A DNA stretch of 64,000 nucleotides from contig NZ_RXNV01000008.1 in NCBI RefSeq assembly GCF_003966265.1, positions 62,001-126,000 on the forward strand, in the 5' to 3' direction. The notes beneath the pieces were generated by a model. That model was not told where the DNA came from. It made no database searches and saw nothing but the letters and a program-made list of their open reading frames with translations. A program made the translations under genes and the position numbers. Shown here piece by piece: positions 35,184-44,345 of the stretch. This DNA is from Shewanella atlantica. Lineage in GTDB: Bacteria; Pseudomonadota; Gammaproteobacteria; Enterobacterales; Shewanellaceae. Each line of letters opens with the position of its first letter. Within the stretch, counting starts at the first letter, position 1.

Positions 35184-37085
35184 TTGTTAGGATTTAGAAA
35201 ATCGCTGATAGCGTCAATGGTGACTCTGGTCGCCCTCTGCCTTTTAATCTCAAACTGGCTCTCATATATGGAGTTAAAAGAGAGCACCATAGCCAATACC
35301 AATGAAAAACTAACCAGCATCGCAAAATATGAATCGAATAACATCGAGGAGTGGTTTTCAGAGAAGGCCAAATCCATCGATGCTCTGGCCGCCCACTACC
35401 AACAAGGTACCTACAGAGGCAATTATGCTCAGGCAGCTAGACTCTCTACCGATATCAGCGGCGTCGCCCGAATCTATTTCGGTTTCGACGATGGCTCGGC
35501 CTACTCGACAGAAACCAATAGCAAGTGGGTTGACGGTAAGGCGATACCGGAACAGTACGATCCACGCAGCCGCCCCTGGTATCAGCAAGGTAAAGCCACC
35601 ACAGCCCTTGATGTCACCGATATCTATGTCGATGACGGCACAGGCCACAATGTTATCTCTATCCTGAAAAATCTCGGCGACGGCGTTGTCCTGGGCGATA
35701 TCGAACTCACCTTTCTGGCAGATACGGTTAAGGCCGTGGATTACCCCGGCGCCGTGGTATTAATTACCGATCAGACGGGTAAAGTGCTGGCGTCTGAATC
35801 CAAACGCCTGGTCTCAGGCACTCACTTCTCCGATTTTGGCCTGCCTGAAGTCGAACGAAATATGTTGTCACAGGACGAGGTTATGCAGGAATACACCTTA
35901 GACGGCGTAGATAAAATCGCGTTTTCCAAGGCGATCAACCTGGTAAACGGTAAGAAGTGGTATCTGCTTATCGGCCTGAAAAAGTCTGTCGCTTATGCGG
36001 CCGTAGATAAGGCGCTTACCAACGCCACTATCTCATCTCTGATCATGCTAGCGCTGGCTATCAGCGTGTTATTGAGCGTGTTATTCGTGATCTATAAACC
36101 CATATTACTGCTCAAGGAGATGGTAACAGATCTGTCTAAAGGCAATGGCGATCTGACCCGCCGGTTGGAGGTCAAGAGCGAGGATGATCTGGGAGAGATA
36201 TCCCAGGGGATTAACCAGTTCATCGCCAACCTGCAATCTATGATGCTCGAAGTGCTGCAATCATCGACACATATCGGTAGCAGCGTGAAGCGCCTAGAGT
36301 CAGAGACCGAAGCCAACAGCCATATCCTTGTCGCGCACACCACGGAGACCGAGCAGATCGTCGCCGCTATCGAAGAGATGAGTGCAACCGCCAATGATGT
36401 GGCCAGAAATGGCGCGGAAACTGCATCTTTCACTCAAGTCACCAATAACCAAACCCTTGAATCGAAGGCCGTCGTGGGTCAGGCCACCGACACCGTGGCT
36501 CAACTGGTCAGGGAAGTTGAAAACACCTCCGCCAACATTGCCGAGATAGACAGAGATACGGTAAATATCACTCAAGTGTTGAAAGTGATTGGGGAGATTG
36601 CCGATCAGACCAACCTGTTGGCATTAAATGCCGCGATTGAAGCGGCCAGAGCCGGAGAACAGGGCCGGGGATTTGCGGTTGTCGCCGATGAAGTGCGCGC
36701 ACTGGCTGCCAGAACTCAGTCAAGCACGGCCGAAATCGAGCAGACTCTCACTAAGCTTAGAGAAGCCTCGAATGCGGCTATCACGGCGATGGATGTCACT
36801 AAGATAACCTGCCTTAAAACGGCCGAGACGACGGAGCGGGTCGCATCTGATCTGGATAACATCGGCAGTTCGGTCAATCAGATCAATGACCTCAACACCC
36901 AGATCGCCACAGCTGCAGAGGAGCAAAGCTCTGTGTCGGGCGAGATCACCCGCAATATGTCAGCCATCCGGGAGATGGCAAACGAGCTATCCACCAACGG
37001 TGAAGCCACCAGTAATGAAACCGTAAACCTGGCCACCGCGAACCATCAACTCAGAATGATCGTGGAGCAGTTTAAGCTGTCTTAA
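35184..37085 (+). CDS. Methyl-accepting chemotaxis protein with periplasmic Cache sensor
   Basis: A 633-residue chemoreceptor: first transmembrane helix (LIASMVTLVALCLLISNWLSYM), a periplasmic double-Cache ligand domain of about 240 residues (YFGFDDGSAYS, YDPRSRPWYQQGK, VVLITDQTGKVLAS), a second helix near residue 280, HAMP, and the signalling domain with the hairpin tip EIADQTNLLALNAAIEAARAGEQGRGFAVVADEVRALAART. The start is taken as TTG 35184 because GGAG lies 8 bp before it; an ATG-like frame start at 35142 lies inside the terminator. Double-Cache domains often bind organic acids or amino acids. Gene order suggests it senses the substrate of the neighbouring molybdoenzyme. Confidence 0.9.
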   Translation: MLGFRKSLIASMVTLVALCLLISNWLSYMELKESTIANTNEKLTSIAKYESNNIEEWFSEKAKSIDALAAHYQQGTYRGNYAQAARLSTDISGVARIYFGFDDGSAYSTETNSKWVDGKAIPEQYDPRSRPWYQQGKATTALDVTDIYVDDGTGHNVISILKNLGDGVVLGDIELTFLADTVKAVDYPGAVVLITDQTGKVLASESKRLVSGTHFSDFGLPEVERNMLSQDEVMQEYTLDGVDKIAFSKAINLVNGKKWYLLIGLKKSVAYAAVDKALTNATISSLIMLALAISVLLSVLFVIYKPILLLKEMVTDLSKGNGDLTRRLEVKSEDDLGEISQGINQFIANLQSMMLEVLQSSTHIGSSVKRLESETEANSHILVAHTTETEQIVAAIEEMSATANDVARNGAETASFTQVTNNQTLESKAVVGQATDTVAQLVREVENTSANIAEIDRDTVNITQVLKVIGEIADQTNLLALNAAIEAARAGEQGRGFAVVADEVRALAARTQSSTAEIEQTLTKLREASNAAITAMDVTKITCLKTAETTERVASDLDNIGSSVNQINDLNTQIATAAEEQSSVSGEITRNMSAIREMANELSTNGEATSNETVNLATANHQLRMIVEQFKLS

Positions 37086-37138
37086 AATAACCATTTATGT
37101 CCGGTCGTCCTGCTTGGGTCAGGGCGGCCTTTACCGGC

Positions 37139-38038
37139 TCAATCCCCCCTGTTCAACGCCAGTTTCAACTTATCAACAAATCGCCTTAACACCAGTGGCA
37201 GTTGCTGCTGGTAGGAGTGCAAGGCATACACCTCTCTAATCTCACCCCGATACTCTGGCAGCACACGCTGTAACAGGCCGGAGTCGAGATATTCGCGTAC
37301 AAATATTGAGGGCATCAGGCCGATACCCACACCACATTTCACACTATTGATCGCACTGATGGAGGTGTTCACTTTCAACTGTTTATCGGTACTAAACAAA
37401 ATTCTCTCACCATAATTCTTGTGAAGAACCGCTTGGTGCTGCCAGGGAAGTGTGACCAGATGATGAGACCCCAGCTCCATTTCATCTACCGACCTTTTAG
37501 CTAAGTAGCCCGGCGATGCCACCAAAATACTATCTAATGTGCCGATTGGAATAGCATGGTAATTACTGTCTTTTTGTGGCCCCACCGAGATGGCAATATC
37601 CAGATTATTTTGCAGCAGATCCAAGCGCTCGTCGGTGAACATCAACTCAGGCGTCAACTTGGGATACTCATGGCACAGATGCGCGATAATCGGCGTCACC
37701 AGCCCCGCTTCGAATGCATGGGGAGCCGTAATTGCGATTCGACCCGCAGGAGCCAGCTCGTGAGACTTAACCTCCTCGAGCGTCATAGATAACAGCTCAA
37801 GCAGTTGCTCGCTTCGCTCTGCCAGTTTTTTTCCAACCACAGTTAAGTTTAACTGGCGCGTACTGCGATTAAGCAGGCGAACGCCAAGCCCACTCTCGAG
37901 TTGGCTCACATATTGGCTGACCGCTGACTTAGTGTGTCCCAGAGACTCTGCTGCCGCAGTGAAGGAGCCCTGTTTAATCACCTCATCAAATACCAACATC
38001 TGATAAGCCAACCGCTTTTGTTCATTTTTATTGAACAT
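37139..38038 (-). CDS. LysR family transcriptional regulator
   Basis: A 299-residue LysR protein: HTH in MLVFDEVIKQGSFTAAAESLGHTKSAVSQYVSQLESGLGVRLLNRSTRQLNLT, then an effector domain (IAITAPHAFEAGLVTPIIAHL). It resembles the CrgA-like subgroup. Divergent from the SnoaL-isochorismatase gene, with 90 bp between the starts, it is the likely regulator of that gene; the region contains TTTCACCTTAAGG and AAGTGAAAC, an interrupted GTGAAA dyad. The effector is unknown. Confidence 0.88.
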   Translation of the reverse strand: MFNKNEQKRLAYQMLVFDEVIKQGSFTAAAESLGHTKSAVSQYVSQLESGLGVRLLNRSTRQLNLTVVGKKLAERSEQLLELLSMTLEEVKSHELAPAGRIAITAPHAFEAGLVTPIIAHLCHEYPKLTPELMFTDERLDLLQNNLDIAISVGPQKDSNYHAIPIGTLDSILVASPGYLAKRSVDEMELGSHHLVTLPWQHQAVLHKNYGERILFSTDKQLKVNTSISAINSVKCGVGIGLMPSIFVREYLDSGLLQRVLPEYRGEIREVYALHSYQQQLPLVLRRFVDKLKLALNRGD

Positions 38039-38128
38039 TCATTTCACCTTAAGGCTAATTATCACCAAGTGAAACAACAATAAACTCCCCGACATTGGAA
38101 AACAAATCAATTAACCGGGAGAAACAAT

Positions 38129-39067
38129 ATGAGCCAATCAATTCGAAAGTCAGTCATGCAAGCCAGCCAAGAGTGGATAGCTAACTTTAATCAAGGTAAC
38201 ACCCAGACCTGCATCGAACGCTACCTGCCAAATGCAAGCATGCAGGTCTCCCCCTTCGGTCGCTTCGAGGGTATAGATGCCATCGGTGGGTTTTGGAGTG
38301 AGTTCGCTAAGAGTGGCCCTAGCGAGCTGGTCTATCGAAATGTTGAAATTAAGGTACTCAGCGACAAGCAAGCCATACTGTCGGCTAACTGGTCGATGAA
38401 TATTGCCAGTGGCTTCATAAGTAAGGAGCTTTGGGCATTAAGTGATGATGGTCAATGGTACCTGGAAGAGGATGACTTCAGCGTGCTCACTCAATTAACG
38501 GTCCCTCTCGATCGACAAAAGCGAACGGCACTGATTTTGGTCGATCTGCAAAATGATTACTTCAGCGAAGGCAGGTTCGAACTGGAAAATACCGACAAAG
38601 CGGCCAAACAAGCTCTGTCCCTACTCACACATTTCAGAACGAACAAGTTACCTGTGATTCATATTCAGCATATCTTCGAGGATGAGAATGCCCCTTTCTT
38701 TGCCGCCAACACTCAAGGTATCGAGATAGAGGCCAGCGTTAAGCCTACCGATGGCGAAGCGGTTGTGGTCAAGCATCAGATAGACAGCTTTATCGATACC
38801 TCTCTTGAGCAGACGTTGGTGGAGTCAGGTATCGAGCGTTTAGTCGTTGTCGGCGCCATGGCTCAAGCCTGCGTGCAAACTATCTGTCGTAGTGCTACCA
38901 ACAAAGGCTACCTTTGTGAGGTGATCAGCGATGCAATAGCAGCACCGAAGCTGGATTACGGTCAACATAATTTTAATGGTGCCGAGTTGGTCGCAGCGAA
39001 TCTGTTATCGCTCTCATTCGGTGGTGCAGAGATTAAAACAACAGAGCAGTGGCTGTCAGCTAACTAA
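38129..39067 (+). CDS. Fusion of a SnoaL-like domain and an isochorismatase-type cysteine hydrolase
   Basis: A 312-residue cytoplasmic protein of two parts. Residues 1-125 are an NTF2/SnoaL-like fold (EWIANFNQGNTQTCIERYLPNASMQVSPFGRFEGIDAI). From about 130 on is an isochorismatase hydrolase domain: Asp in LILVDLQNDYF, Lys in VVVKHQIDSF and the nucleophile Cys in GAMAQACVQTICRSA. Such hydrolases cleave amides or vinyl ethers of small molecules; the N-terminal domain may shape or extend the substrate pocket. Both catalytic elements look intact. GGAG precedes the ATG. Divergent LysR gene upstream. Substrate unknown. Confidence 0.85.
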   Translation: MSQSIRKSVMQASQEWIANFNQGNTQTCIERYLPNASMQVSPFGRFEGIDAIGGFWSEFAKSGPSELVYRNVEIKVLSDKQAILSANWSMNIASGFISKELWALSDDGQWYLEEDDFSVLTQLTVPLDRQKRTALILVDLQNDYFSEGRFELENTDKAAKQALSLLTHFRTNKLPVIHIQHIFEDENAPFFAANTQGIEIEASVKPTDGEAVVVKHQIDSFIDTSLEQTLVESGIERLVVVGAMAQACVQTICRSATNKGYLCEVISDAIAAPKLDYGQHNFNGAELVAANLLSLSFGGAEIKTTEQWLSAN

Positions 39068-39093
39068 TAGCCACTCATGTCAGGAGCGATTGA

Positions 39094-39438
39094 TTAATCG
39101 AACCAGGCAGATGACTTCTCTGCAGCCTGCTGTTCCACGTCATCATCGACATAGACGCTAACCATGGCCAGAGCCGCAGCCAGAGCGCCGAGGTCATCGG
39201 TAAATCCCACAAAGGGTGTCAGATCGGGAATGGCATCGAGAGGGGCAATAAAATAGGCCAGGGCACCAAAGATAACTGTCTTGGCCCATTTAGGTGTATC
39301 GGGGCGTTGGGCGGCGTAATAGAGACATAGAGCATTGTCTATTACTTCGCGGCCCGCTTTCTTAGCAAACTGTTTTACCTTGAGCCAAAAATCATGGTCA
39401 CTGTAATCTTCACTGCTTGGCTTATTCGGATCACTCAT
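39094..39438 (-). CDS. YkvA/DUF1232 family protein
   Basis: A 114-residue protein with the YkvA/DUF1232 core: AKTVIFGALAYFIAPLDAIPDLTPFVGFTDDLGALAAALAMV. The conserved PxDxIPD and GFTDD residues are present. It has one or two hydrophobic helices and is probably peripheral to the inner membrane. Function not established. Convergent with the fusion gene; 74 bp downstream of the ygiQ start-distal end. Confidence 0.85.
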   Translation of the reverse strand: MSDPNKPSSEDYSDHDFWLKVKQFAKKAGREVIDNALCLYYAAQRPDTPKWAKTVIFGALAYFIAPLDAIPDLTPFVGFTDDLGALAAALAMVSVYVDDDVEQQAAEKSSAWFD

Positions 39439-39512
39439 AGCACTTTTCCCATACGTAAAGCTAAGGCAATAAAGATAGCATAATCCGTAAGCGAATCATG
39501 CTATCACCCGGC

Positions 39513-41843
39513 CTATCTTTGGTGCTTAGGCGTGGTACCCCAGACATTTTTCTTCGCGGGACGTTGCCTCGATGAACTAGAACTATTCCCTTTTCCGGTC
39601 CCGGCTTTACCCGAGCCCTGTTTAGGAGATGAGTCACTTTTTCCCTTAACACCTGCGCCGCCCTTAGCTTTAGGCTTGCGATCGGCAAACTGATCTTCAG
39701 AGAAACGGGTGAAGGCTTTCTTACCACCCGAGTTTTTATTCGTACTCGCCCCTTTGCCCGCACCACCGCCTTTACCTTTATTTCGGTTCGCCTCACGCTC
39801 TTGACGGGTCTCTGCCGGCACTAAACAGTTAGGGCCGTTACCGATAAGCTTCTCTTTGCCCATCTCGATGAGAGCCTCACGGATCATCGGCCAACCGACG
39901 GGATCATGATAACGCAGCAAGGCTTTATGCAGCTTACGTTGGCGCCCCTTCTTAGGTACGGTCACCTGCTCACTGGTATGCTTCACATTTTTCAGCGAGT
40001 TTAATTCGGTGTGATAGATGGTTGTTGCATTGGCCATAGGTGATGGGTAGAAGTTCTGAACCTGATCCAGCTTAAACTTCTCACCTTTTAACCATAAAGC
40101 CAGATTAACCATATCTTCATTAGTCGTCCCCGGGTGAGCCGAGATAAAGTAAGGAATGAGATACTGCTTCTTACCGGCCTCTTTGGAGTACTTATCGAAA
40201 AGCTCTTTAAACTTATCGTAGGTACCCATACCAGGCTTCATCATCTTGTTCAGCGGCCCCTCTTCGGTATGCTCCGGGGCGATCTTAAGATAGCCGCCGA
40301 CATGATGGGACGCGAGCTCTTTGACATAACGGGGATCTTCGGATGCAAGGTCATAACGCACGCCCGATGCGATTAAGATCTTCTTAATGCCCGGCAGTTC
40401 CCTAGCCGCTCGGTACAGATCGATAGTTGGCTGGTGATCGGTATCCATATGACCACAGATATCGGGGAAGATACAGGAGATACGACGACAGGTTTTCTCC
40501 GCCTTCTCACTCTTACAGCCCAAGTGGTACATGTTAGCCGTCGGGCCACCAAGATCTGAGATAACACCGGTAAATCCGGGAACCTTGTCCTGAATATCTT
40601 TAATCTCGTTCACAATGGATTCTTGTGAACGGCTCTGAATGATACGTCCCTCATGCTCGGTAATAGAGCAAAATGAACAACCACCGAAGCAGCCACGCAT
40701 GATATTGATCGAGGTCTTAATCATGTCGTAGGCGGGAATAATTTCTTTGCCATATGAAGGGTGGGGCACGCGCGCATAGGGCAAACCAAACACACCATCC
40801 ATCTCGTCTGTGTTCAGTGGCCAAGCTGGCGGGTTCACCCAAATAGCACGCTCGGCATGCTTCTGAAACAGGGCTCGGGCACAACCGGGATTTTGCTCTT
40901 GATGCAAGATACGCGATGCATGGGCATAGAGGTACTTATCGCCGGATACCTTTTCGTAACTTGGCAGTAATACATAGGTATTTTCCCAGGGTTTTGGGCG
41001 GGGCGGTTGTACGCTAATCGCTTTCGGTGCTTCGTTATCGAAAATTTTTACATCCGATGGACCCGACAGATTTTTACAGCCCACATCATCGGCACCATAG
41101 GGATGGGGAATAGGATCGATTTTATGCAGTTGATCTAACTTGCGAGAATCCATCCCTTTCCAGCCTGGTAAGGGCTCTTTTCGAATAACCGTAGTACCAC
41201 GAATATTATGCAGACTCGCTATATCTTCACCACCGGCAAGACGATGAGAAAGCTCCACCAAAGGACGCTCCGCATTACCATAAACCAGAATATCCGCCTT
41301 GGCGTCTAAAATGACCGAGCGACGAATTTTGTCGGACCAGTAATCATAATGGGCTATACGACGCAGGCTCGCTTCGATGCCGCCGATGATCACGGGAACC
41401 TGCTTAAAGGCCTCTTTACATCTCTGGGTATAAACGGTCACGGCTCGGTCGGGACGCTTACCGCCAATGTTACCTGCGGTATAGGCATCATCATGACGCA
41501 TGCGGCGCTCTGCCGTATAACGGTTAATCATCGAATCCATGTTGCCAGCGGTAACACCAAAATAGAGATTGGGTTTACCCAACTTCATAAAGTCATTTTT
41601 GTTCGACCAGTCAGGCTGAGAGATGATCCCCACCCTAAAGCCTTGAGCTTCGAGCATACGACCGATAACGGCCATGCCGAAGCTTGGATGATCCACATAA
41701 GCATCACCTGTCACTATGATGATGTCGCAACTATCCCAACCCAGCTTATCCATCTCTTTACGAGACATAGGTAAAAAAGGAGCCGGACGCTTCAGTTCAG
41801 AGCGATGCTTAGGGTAAGTAAATAATGTGGATTCAACTTGCAT
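39513..41843 (-). CDS. YgiQ family radical SAM protein
   Basis: A 776-residue protein matching YgiQ (UPF0313). The N-terminal domain (MDKLGWDSCDIIIVTGDAYVDHPSFG) is cobalamin-binding-like. The radical SAM cluster motif CFGGCSFC lies in NIMRGCFGGCSFCSITEHEG. The HVGGYLKIAPEHTEEGPLNKMMKPG segment is typical of the family. The C-terminal 90 residues are Lys/Gly/Ser-rich and probably disordered. Role unknown. ATG 41843 (MQVESTLFTY) is the family start; the frame extends 40 codons further upstream without similarity. Confidence 0.92.
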   Translation of the reverse strand: MQVESTLFTYPKHRSELKRPAPFLPMSRKEMDKLGWDSCDIIIVTGDAYVDHPSFGMAVIGRMLEAQGFRVGIISQPDWSNKNDFMKLGKPNLYFGVTAGNMDSMINRYTAERRMRHDDAYTAGNIGGKRPDRAVTVYTQRCKEAFKQVPVIIGGIEASLRRIAHYDYWSDKIRRSVILDAKADILVYGNAERPLVELSHRLAGGEDIASLHNIRGTTVIRKEPLPGWKGMDSRKLDQLHKIDPIPHPYGADDVGCKNLSGPSDVKIFDNEAPKAISVQPPRPKPWENTYVLLPSYEKVSGDKYLYAHASRILHQEQNPGCARALFQKHAERAIWVNPPAWPLNTDEMDGVFGLPYARVPHPSYGKEIIPAYDMIKTSINIMRGCFGGCSFCSITEHEGRIIQSRSQESIVNEIKDIQDKVPGFTGVISDLGGPTANMYHLGCKSEKAEKTCRRISCIFPDICGHMDTDHQPTIDLYRAARELPGIKKILIASGVRYDLASEDPRYVKELASHHVGGYLKIAPEHTEEGPLNKMMKPGMGTYDKFKELFDKYSKEAGKKQYLIPYFISAHPGTTNEDMVNLALWLKGEKFKLDQVQNFYPSPMANATTIYHTELNSLKNVKHTSEQVTVPKKGRQRKLHKALLRYHDPVGWPMIREALIEMGKEKLIGNGPNCLVPAETRQEREANRNKGKGGGAGKGASTNKNSGGKKAFTRFSEDQFADRKPKAKGGAGVKGKSDSSPKQGSGKAGTGKGNSSSSSRQRPAKKNVWGTTPKHQR

Positions 41844-42056
41844 GAGTTTTACAGCCTGACTATCTAATATGGAAAATATACAAACATTCGCGCCCCCGAA
41901 AGGGAGGCGGAGTATAACAGGGGACAGGGGGTGAGTGCGAACAAAAAACAACCAGCCAGGCAATATTGCTTAGTTAAAGCCTCTCAAATTTGATTCCCCC
42001 TATAAAAGGTAGGGTTGCTTAGCCACACTATGGTAGAGGGTATTAACTCCATTAAT

Positions 42057-42458
42057 TTATGCCAGACTCGAGAAGAAATAGCCTAAGTTAATACCAGCCA
42101 AGATAAGAATAACCAGCCAACTCAGTAATCCTCCCCAAAAACGCCCCAGATGATAACCGCCCCGGCCTTGCGTCAAGCCTATCGCGTGTAAGATTCGACC
42201 GACGATCCACGCTATACCCAGAATATGCAAAAACAGGCCAGGTAGATGATTCTGCTCGGCCACCAGCAATAAAATCATGGCCATGGGTGCATTTTCCACT
42301 AAATTGGCGTGCACACGGTTAGCTAACCTTAACTCTTCATTACCGGAACTGCCCAAACCAATTTTATGCTTTCTACGTAACTGAATCACTCGCATTGCAA
42401 ATATGACGACTAAAACTGCAGTGATGCTGATATACAGACCTGAGATGGCAACTGACAT
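42057..42458 (-). CDS. MAPEG family membrane protein
   Basis: A 133-residue protein with four transmembrane helices and the MAPEG signature NEELRLANRVHANLVENAPMAMILLLVAEQN, where the ENAP and Arg residues belong to the glutathione site. Eukaryotic relatives make leukotrienes or act as microsomal glutathione transferases; the bacterial ones probably detoxify lipophilic electrophiles. AAAGGA seven bases upstream supports ATG 42458 over an upstream in-frame start at 42491. Transcribed alone. Confidence 0.88.
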   Translation of the reverse strand: MSVAISGLYISITAVLVVIFAMRVIQLRRKHKIGLGSSGNEELRLANRVHANLVENAPMAMILLLVAEQNHLPGLFLHILGIAWIVGRILHAIGLTQGRGGYHLGRFWGGLLSWLVILILAGINLGYFFSSLA

Positions 42459-42509
42459 AAGGTTTCCTTTTATTGTAGTTTCACCCAGCATTACAACTTA
42501 TTAGAAGTA

Positions 42510-42549
42510 ATACCAATCCGTAAGACCACTTTCTTATACTGGTTGGTAT
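42510..42549. repeat. ATACCAA inverted repeat, probable dispersed element
   Basis: ATACCAA and TTGGTAT frame 26 bases between the MAPEG and ThrE-like genes. Related AATACCAAT sequences lie at 60529-60538 and near the right edge (GATACCAACCAAT at 63985). Such ATACCAA palindromes are scattered in Shewanella intergenic DNA. Confidence 0.5.
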
Positions 42550-42649
42550 AAGTAAATATTTTCCATCTGATTAACCTTTTTCCCACAAACTAGGTTAATA
42601 TGCGCTCGTTTGGCATTCCCGAAAACTAAAACAACAATGGACCCTGCTA

Positions 42650-43870
42650 GTGAACAACGAAGAATTCCTTGAGAAGCGCAGATTTATCATTAAGTTAGGC
42701 AAGTCTCTGCACAAGTTTGGCACCCCGGCTTACCGACTGGAGGCACACCTTCAAGCGGTATCTGAACTCCTGGGACTCGAGGGGTATTTCCTTATCTCCC
42801 CCACCGCCATGACCTTCGTTCTGCAACACGATACCGATCAAGAGTACAACCATGTAGCCAGGGTTAAGCCTGGTGAATTAGATCTCGGCGCTCTGGCGCG
42901 TACCGATGAACTGGTCGAAGAGTTAGTGTCGGGGAAGCGCACCCTCCAGGAAGCCTTAGAGCGACTCGATGAGATCGCCAATAAACCCAATGCTTATGGC
43001 CCGCTGCTAACCTTATTGGCATTTGGCAGCTCGGCTGGTGCCTTTGCTATGCTGATGGGAACGAGCTGGAACGATGTATTCTGGTCGGCCCTGCTTGGCT
43101 TCATGGTCTATGGGCTGGTCTATCGCGCCGAGCGGTCCAGACGTATGGCCGAAATGCTTGAACCCTTAGCGGCCATCCTATGTGCCATCATTGCCAGTGG
43201 CATCGCTCAAGTTGATCCCCATATCAACCTCCCAGTGGTAATTCTATCCGGCATCATTATCTTTGTCCCCGGTCTCGCGCTCACCTTAGGCTTAGCGGAA
43301 CTCGCCGCCAGAGATCTGATATCCGGGACCGCTCGTGTCATGGATGCGTGCATGCTGCTGTTTAAGCTCTATTTTGGAGCAATTTTCGGCATGGTGGTTG
43401 GCAAGGCGATATTTGGTGAAGCCATCTACTTTGAACCAGAGCCGGTACCACAAGTCGCTATCTGGTCTGCAGTGCCTATCCTATCGATGGCACTGGTGAT
43501 CATATTTAAGGCCCGTATGAAAGACTCCCCCTGGGGAGTGCTCGCAGGTATCGTCGCCTTCTTCTCATCTATGTTGGGTGGCATCTACTTAGGCGACTCT
43601 ATCGGTATCTTCTTTGGCGCATTCGCAGTGGGGGTTTACTCAAACCTGTTTGCACGTTGGATGAAAGCTCCCGCTTCCATCGCCCTGCTTCAGGGCATCG
43701 TTATTTTAGTCCCCGGTAGTAAAACCTATATTGGCCTCAACACGCTTATCTTAGGTGAGACTATGCTTAACCAGTCTCATATTGGCAGCCAAATCTTCCT
43801 GATATTTATGTCACTCGTCGCCGGGTTAATTTTTGCCAACGTAGCCGTATCACCGCGTAGAACGCTGTAA
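42650..43870 (+). CDS. ThrE/YjjP-YjjB-type threonine/serine exporter family protein
   Basis: A 406-residue protein combining both halves of the ThrE family: an N-terminal cytoplasmic-membrane domain with the KLGKSLHKFGTPAYRLEAHL motif (YjjP-like, with the GPLLTLLAFGSSAGAFAML helices) and a C-terminal five-helix half (MLGGIYLGDSIGIFFGAFAVGVYSNLFARWMKAPASIALLQGIVILVPGS, YjjB-like). About ten helices in all. It would export small amino acids or dicarboxylates. The start is GTG at 42650; no strong ribosome site is visible. It has no near cotranscribed neighbour. Confidence 0.85.
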   Translation: MNNEEFLEKRRFIIKLGKSLHKFGTPAYRLEAHLQAVSELLGLEGYFLISPTAMTFVLQHDTDQEYNHVARVKPGELDLGALARTDELVEELVSGKRTLQEALERLDEIANKPNAYGPLLTLLAFGSSAGAFAMLMGTSWNDVFWSALLGFMVYGLVYRAERSRRMAEMLEPLAAILCAIIASGIAQVDPHINLPVVILSGIIIFVPGLALTLGLAELAARDLISGTARVMDACMLLFKLYFGAIFGMVVGKAIFGEAIYFEPEPVPQVAIWSAVPILSMALVIIFKARMKDSPWGVLAGIVAFFSSMLGGIYLGDSIGIFFGAFAVGVYSNLFARWMKAPASIALLQGIVILVPGSKTYIGLNTLILGETMLNQSHIGSQIFLIFMSLVAGLIFANVAVSPRRTL

Positions 43871-43952
43871 AACGCATCAATTACCAGCGAAAAAATCCAT
43901 AATGGTGATGTTTTCTCCCCCGGAAAACATCACGACTACATTTGCATTTGCG

Positions 43953-44219
43953 TATACCCAAGCAACCTCAACATGCAGGATTCAGCATGTAGAGAAGTGA
44001 CAGAGATCAAGGCATGAAATTGCAGTACTAGTTATTCTAATTCAATATTTCATAACGTAGAAACATGTTGCTTCTCGGCTTGCCCTTCGGGAGCTTCCGT
44101 AGAATCCCTGCACTGCGTTAGTGATATTGAAAAGGGAATAACCATTATCTCAATCACTGCCTTGTTCAGTTATCCTACGGGAGCTCTGAAACGAGCATCT
44201 TGAAGTAGCTTGGGTATTA
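43953..44219. repeat. MITE-like element with imperfect terminal inverted repeats
   Basis: The left end (TATACCCAAGCAACCTCAAC) and the complement of the right end (TAATACCCAAGCTACTTCAA) match over about 35 bp with a few differences, including ATGC and TTCAG further in. The 267-bp unit has no coding frame. It fills most of the 475-bp gap between the ThrE-like and Omp85 genes. Similar CCCAAGC-ended elements are common between Shewanella genes. No target duplication is obvious. Confidence 0.65.
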
Positions 44220-44345
44220 GTAAAATCATCCACTTATTTTGCTTTTTTTCTTGACTAAATCGCCACTCGCGTGTGTTATTAAATTGTAAGAAATTTGTTC
44301 ATCTCCTCCTCAGTCAATCGAAAGGTAATCATATAAGGCGCACCT

